Positions 59,734-64,000 of a DNA stretch of 64,000 nt are shown piece after piece. This DNA comes from Trichostrongylus colubriformis (taxonomy: Eukaryota; Nematoda; Chromadorea; Rhabditida; Trichostrongylidae). Each line of letters starts with the position of its first letter. Position 1 is the first letter of the stretch. Location: contig OZ022258.1 of the NCBI GenBank assembly GCA_963978905.1, positions 41,152,591 to 41,216,590 on the forward strand, read 5' to 3'. The position numbers were made by a program, and so were the translations under genes. Under the pieces are notes generated by a model. It made no database searches, was not told the DNA's origin, and saw only the letters and a program-made list of their open reading frames with translations.

Positions 59734-62114
59734 TCAAATCTCGCATCGGAAATCAAACACGGATGTGCCTAGTCCATGATAACTGGAGTTGAAAGAAACT
59801 AACGGCTTATTCTTTCCACTTGAAAACACATTATCATCCACAGAGCCATTCACTATGTGATAGCCGTTGCTGCTTGTCTGACTATTCGACAAAACGTTGC
59901 TGTCATGCAGAATTTCGTTATCCACTTCCATTTCGTTTAGTTCCGCGTCTGAACTTCCTTGGAAGGTTCCAGCATCTGTGCTTCTGAAAGTGTTAACAGT
60001 AAAGAACCGCTCCAAACTCTGTATGAGCTGATCGGGACTCACTGCGGTTCATTACCACACAACTTCCCGGTATCATTGGATGGAGGCGGCTCATTCAATT
60101 TTTCGTTGACACTTCGAGAAAATCCAGACGAAATGTATGGCGCGGGATCCTCCGGTATCATCTCGAGCTAAGATTTTTTTATAAAGCTATACATGCTCAA
60201 CTGATAACTTTCATAAAACGCACCTTTTCGTCTGATGGACTCGTACAGCTTGTGGTTAAAGCATTCGCAGACAATTTCTTTCTGAATGAAAGTGCTTCTA
60301 ATTGTGCTTGAAGGAGCTATCACCTTAAGTGAACCTGGTAGCAAAAGAAAAACTCGTCCCAGAACTTTGAGAAAAAATACCTAGAGGAATCGTTCATGAA
60401 AAATGATCTTCTTTGTTACCCATCCAGACTAGGGTGCTAAAAAATAAAGTAGTTTTTCTCCTCCTTTTTCAGCCCTACTTTAGCCGATCTTCAGTAAATC
60501 CTGACCAGGTATTTTCATCTCCAAAGCAGAGCAGACCTCACTCTATCATTATTCTCCATAACAGCCTTCTGCACGAGCAGGAACGAGAGCTTGTTCCAGG
60601 TGAACAATGTGTCACTTCACAAAATCCGATGTTTCGTCGCCATCGTTTACAACCGTGCTGAGGTCCGTTCATTGTGGGTACCTGAGGGGATTCATGTTGG
60701 GTGTCTTGAATATTCCGTTTTTTTCGGTTGCCAGTGCCCTTCGTTTCCAGGAGAGACGTGTCATTATTACTGAAACCTCTCCAGGGGCAGGTTTGAGGCA
60801 TGAAAAATGATGCTTCGGATCATAGCAGTGTTGTCCGAGCAGCAAGAGCTCTGGCACTCCCATGAACCGAAGAGCCAATCCTTAGGAAGCTTCCCACAAA
60901 AGACCTACCACGGAGTTTGGCTCCACTGTTTTAAGCGGACCTCGATACCGTAGGTGCTCTGAAACCCGATTGCGCCGACTGGAGGATCCGTATTTTGATG
61001 AACGTGAAAGTAGTGAGTCTAGCTTGCTCCTGCTTCTAGAGGAACATTTCGGGAATATTTTGCCCCAATAACTTCATCTCTTTCGTTTCCTTAGGTCTGT
61101 ATAATAGGCGGATCTGAGCCGTGAGCAAGATTACATTCTTTTTTTGGCACCCCCTGTATATGCTGTACCTGCCTAATGTGAGCCGCATGCAAAGTTTCAC
61201 GCCAATACATATGAATCCGGCTTAGCTACTGCACCACAAAGTCTCAGCCGGTTGGGCGGAGCTTCCGAGCAAGTGCCCACCCCGTTTCCACCACGGTCCG
61301 ACGGGACTGGGCCTTACCTCCGAGGCTCCGCCCACCCGGCCAAGAATTTGCGGAGCTGTATCTTAGCCCAGTCTCACTTTTTCGCGTGGAACTTTGCATG
61401 CGGCCCTTATTGAGCTAATACAACATAAGTACATGGGTAACAAAGAATTTCACTTTTCCGTGAACGATTTCTTTAAACTAATCGAATATCTCAAAGTGTC
61501 GATTCATAGCAACACTTTGACAGTCGACATTTCTTTTCAATTAGGAGTTCATGTCCTGGAACCAATGCAAACGAGTAGAGGTGAAATAGATACTTTTCAG
61601 TGTTTGGTCCGAATTTGGAAACCCGCAAAAGCGTTTCTTTAGAAGCTTCATAACACTAAGAAAAGATGATTTAGATATAGTATAACGAAAACATGGCACT
61701 TACTGATGAATATTACCCCTATCACGAATCCTACTCCTGTCTTTTTCTTTTCGCTTTCCTTCTCGCTCTGCGGCTTCCTGTTCGCTCTCGCCAACCGATT
61801 CAATTGTATATGTTTCTATAGCGCGAGAGTCCTCCTCAGTGAACATATCAGCCCAACGCCGCTGAAATGATTTATTCTATTACTCACTGGCGGGTACACC
61901 GGAAAGTAAGTGGAGTGACAGCAGACTTCACCTGTTTTTCAATGGTGAGCTAGTTCCTGGTGCTCGCTTTCCACTGATGTACCCTACATCCGTTGTCACT
62001 CCACTCACACGCTTAATGTATACACTATTTTTTGAAGGCCGAACACTCCTCGTGCTTACCCCATTACTGTGCAGTTCCTTTGTGATCGTAGCGATCCGGT
62101 CACGAATGATTCGC
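59734..62114 (-). CDS. Unknown multi-exon protein, C-terminal five exons
   Basis: Minus-strand exons 62114-62060, 61861-61704, 60281-60224, 60167-60043 and 59983-59734 have standard GT-AG sites and agreeing phases (2-0, 0-2, 2-0, 0-2, 2-stop), giving about 215 residues to the TGA at 59734. It begins IIRDRIATITKELHSNG, then RWADMFTEEDSRAIETYTIE, a charged helix (EQEAAEREGKRKEKDRSRIR), EMIPEDPAPYISSGFS, and a Ser/Asn/Asp-rich acidic tail with ELNEMEVDNEILHDSN. The composition suits a nuclear or regulatory disordered protein. I cannot name a family. The 5' exons were not found, and an ATG frame at 62463 could not be joined in phase. A family G MITE sits in its 1.4-kb second intron. Confidence 0.6.
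61163..61424. mobile_element. Palindromic MITE family G, copy 3
   Basis: GCCGCATGCAAAGTTTCACG, TAGC and the GGGCGGAGCTTCC block are inverted on the right (GGAACTTTGCATGCGGC). It lies in an intron of the unknown minus-strand gene. Confidence 0.7.
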
Positions 62115-62464
62115 CTAGAAACATACGAAATGACGTATGACAGCGAGACACACTTCAAGGTAAGAAGATGTGGGCGGCACCCTAGTTTGCATCGAGCTTG
62201 CGGATCCGAGTACTTGACGTTAGATACGTATACTGTACGCAATGCCTTTCAACGCGCATTCTTTTGAGTGCGCGTTTCTAGTTGTGGAATTGCAGAACTG
62301 GCGTTTGCAGTTGTGGAACAAGTGAAACTGCAGAGCTTGTAGAATTCGTGAAAAAATTGGAATGGTAGTGATCGCGGGGATTTAGGGTAATACTCATTGC
62401 TCCGATTCTCTGGACGGAACCGATGAAAGCCGAAAGGTATTCAGTCGATTTCCGTTTATTCATC

Positions 62465-62539
62465 GACTCTCCTTAATCCACGAGTGTCCACAATCGACAC
62501 ATGTCAATTCGATTGTGGACACTCGTGGATTAAGGAGTC
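62465..62539. repeat. 75-bp hairpin
   Basis: CCTTAATCCACGAGTGTCCA continuing to CAATCGA is exactly inverted (TCGATTGTGGACACTCGTGG...) around an 11-nt loop. Arms are about 30 bp with one 2-nt slip at the outer end. No target duplication is obvious. Confidence 0.85.
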
Positions 62540-62660
62540 AATTGTCATGTCAATGCCAATTCCGTCCAACAACTCCATGGTTCCTCCATTTGATACATAC
62601 CTGAGGCTTTGTACCGATTGCGGTAATTCTGCTGAGGGCACAACTACAAACGCCATCTTA

Positions 62661-62748
62661 GGCCGCGGTCATACTTTGCGCAAGCTGCGTTAGTTGACGC
62701 CGGCACCGGCGTCAACTAACGCAGCTTGCGCAAAGTATGACCGCGGCC
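62661..62748. mobile_element. 88-bp near-perfect palindrome, family H
   Basis: Same sequence class as 27253-27340 and 51127-51214, with TTA at 62658-62660 and 62749-62751. Confidence 0.92.
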
Positions 62749-63054
62749 TTAGGAACTCTGAACCAGCCACGCGAGCGTTTCGCTGACCATAATTCGTCGC
62801 AAGCAAGAAGGTTGTCCGAGAAGTTCTCAGCATTTTATGTTACTATTTTTTGTACGTTAATTGCTGATTAAAAACTCTTTCTCTATTGCGTCTCAGTAGT
62901 GCATCCTGATGGGATGTTTTTGCGCTATGTGGTGGTATAATTGCCGTTTCACCATTGCTTGACGAACCTCCTTTTCCTAATACTTTTGGAAGCATGTCAA
63001 AAGAGCAACTTCCGACGATTGGTCAATCCGCAATCGAGACAGCTCGACAATTAA

Positions 63055-63917
63055 CCAGATGTGAGACCCTATAGTGCTGGAAAAAGCACCGTGCGACAGT
63101 GGTTCAACAAATCCCGTCTGGAGATTTCAGTCTTGGAGGTGAACCTCGTAGCGGTCAACCTAAAACAAACGTGACGAAGATCTGAAGGCGTCTGTGGAGC
63201 TGACCCATCCCAAACAGTTCGTGAGATTGCAGAAAAGCCAGGCGTTGGCAAATCCACTGTTGTGGATGGTCTGGAACGCACTGGACAGGAGAAAAACTCG
63301 ACAAGTGGATGGAAACTGACACAGCTCAAGGTTTCTTCTTCACTGCTTTATCAACAGAAGCCAAGACAGTTGAATGCCGACAAACCACTGGGGCAATTTC
63401 CAAAGCCAAATCCCACGAAAAAAAGATTATAGTCACAGCGTGGTGGTCATCGGCTGGTGTGATCCACTATAACTTTTTGTCACTAGGTCGAACCATCACA
63501 GCATAGTCGTACTGTGAAGAAATCGACGAAATGTATCGGAAATTGCGCCAGCCGCATCCAGTACTTGTCAACAGAAGGGATCCGATTCTTTTCATGACAA
63601 CTTCCGCCCACACGTTTCACAAATCACTATCCATAAATATGACGAACTGGCTGTTGACAACCGACTATCACCTTTTCAATTTTTTCAGAAATTTTGCTAG
63701 AAAGTACCTTATCAATAAGGAGCAAGCAAAAAAGCCTTCCCGGATATCGTGAATCGACCACCCAGTTTATTCTTCGATGGAATTTATTGACTGGGTCACA
63801 TTGGCAAAAGTATGCTGATTCGTACGGTGCTTTTCCATTAAATCCAACAAGTGTTAAAAAAGGTAAGATCGTTTAAAGTGAAACACTCAAGCGTTGAGAA
63901 CTTTCCGGACAACCTAA
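63055..63917 (+). pseudogene. Mariner transposase relic with right terminal repeat
   Basis: Plus-strand frames show the N-terminal DNA-binding part (STVRQWFNK, SLEGEPRSGQPKT-like, REIAEKPGVGKSTVVDGLER) and then, after a deletion, VTAWWSSAGVIHYNFLSLGR and EIDEMYRKLRQPHPVLVNRR. The second catalytic Asp block survives as HDNFRPH in a shifted frame. At least three frame breaks and an in-frame TAG (63504-63506) kill it. The right end is the inverse of a TTAGGTTG-type mariner terminus (AACCTAA at 63917). The left terminus is not recognisable. Confidence 0.85.
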
Positions 63918-63921
63918 TATA

Positions 63922-64000
63922 TTAGGTTGGACGGGAAGTTCTGGGACACTTTTTGTTTTTTCCTGTAGAAACCTGTAAAGAATTGTGGGACAGTCCATGG
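63922..64000. mobile_element. Start of a second mariner-like element (cut by window end)
   Basis: TTAGGTTGGACGGGAAGTTC is a typical mariner left terminus and follows directly after TA. Only 79 bp are in the window. Confidence 0.75.

Noticed and set aside
61933..62059. Frame downstream of exon 62114-62060 ending in a gtgaag donor
   Set aside because: It joins the next exon out of phase; using the gtaagc donor at 62059 keeps the frame.

Overview
The window looks like a clade V (strongylid, probably hookworm) nematode nuclear genome. The reasons are short phase-consistent introns, 3' splice sites just upstream of start codons that suit spliced-leader trans-splicing, RTE-type LINE protein fragments, mariner/Tc1 elements and very many palindromic MITEs. 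The species call is inference. The usual open reading frames are misleading here, because most real coding sequence lies in exons of 40-180 bp. I rebuilt genes by joining exons whose splice sites and phases agree.

Right half (about 37.1-57.4 kb, + strand) is a compact cluster of four housekeeping genes, all in one direction and 222-370 bp apart: vps-37 (ESCRT-I subunit), mrpl-48 (mitochondrial ribosomal protein mL48), a TatD-family nuclease gene, and umps-1 (bifunctional UMP synthase). Each has an AG acceptor within about 12 nt of its ATG, so this may be a trans-spliced operon. The genes are inflated by mobile DNA in their introns: a 178-bp tandem array and an RTE fragment in mrpl-48, a foldback element nested inside another foldback in the TatD gene, and MITEs plus a broken RTE LINE in umps-1.

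The minus strand of the right end (about 58.1-62.1 kb) carries a multi-exon gene of unknown function whose exons join in phase to a stop at 59734, and a second two-exon unit (58569-58076) rich in Trp, Arg and Tyr. The window ends in two back-to-back mariner elements.

Left half (1-37 kb) is mostly accessory DNA. It has MITEs of at least five families, two tRNA-derived SINE families, a Tc1/mariner relic, several 0.7-2.3 kb foldback elements, microsatellites, and a compound minisatellite/palindrome element that may be Helitron-like. On the minus strand there are exons of an Argonaute-family gene (N-domain at 28.1 kb, linker exons at 24.5-23.8 kb, probable PAZ start at 16.7 kb). Its introns are full of repeats and no PIWI domain was found.

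The most unusual signals are 88-bp near-perfect palindromes (five copies, two subfamilies whose arms changed together), two foldback mariners that each carry the transposase 3' end in both arms, and transposon nesting and abutment at TTAA, TTA and TA target sites.
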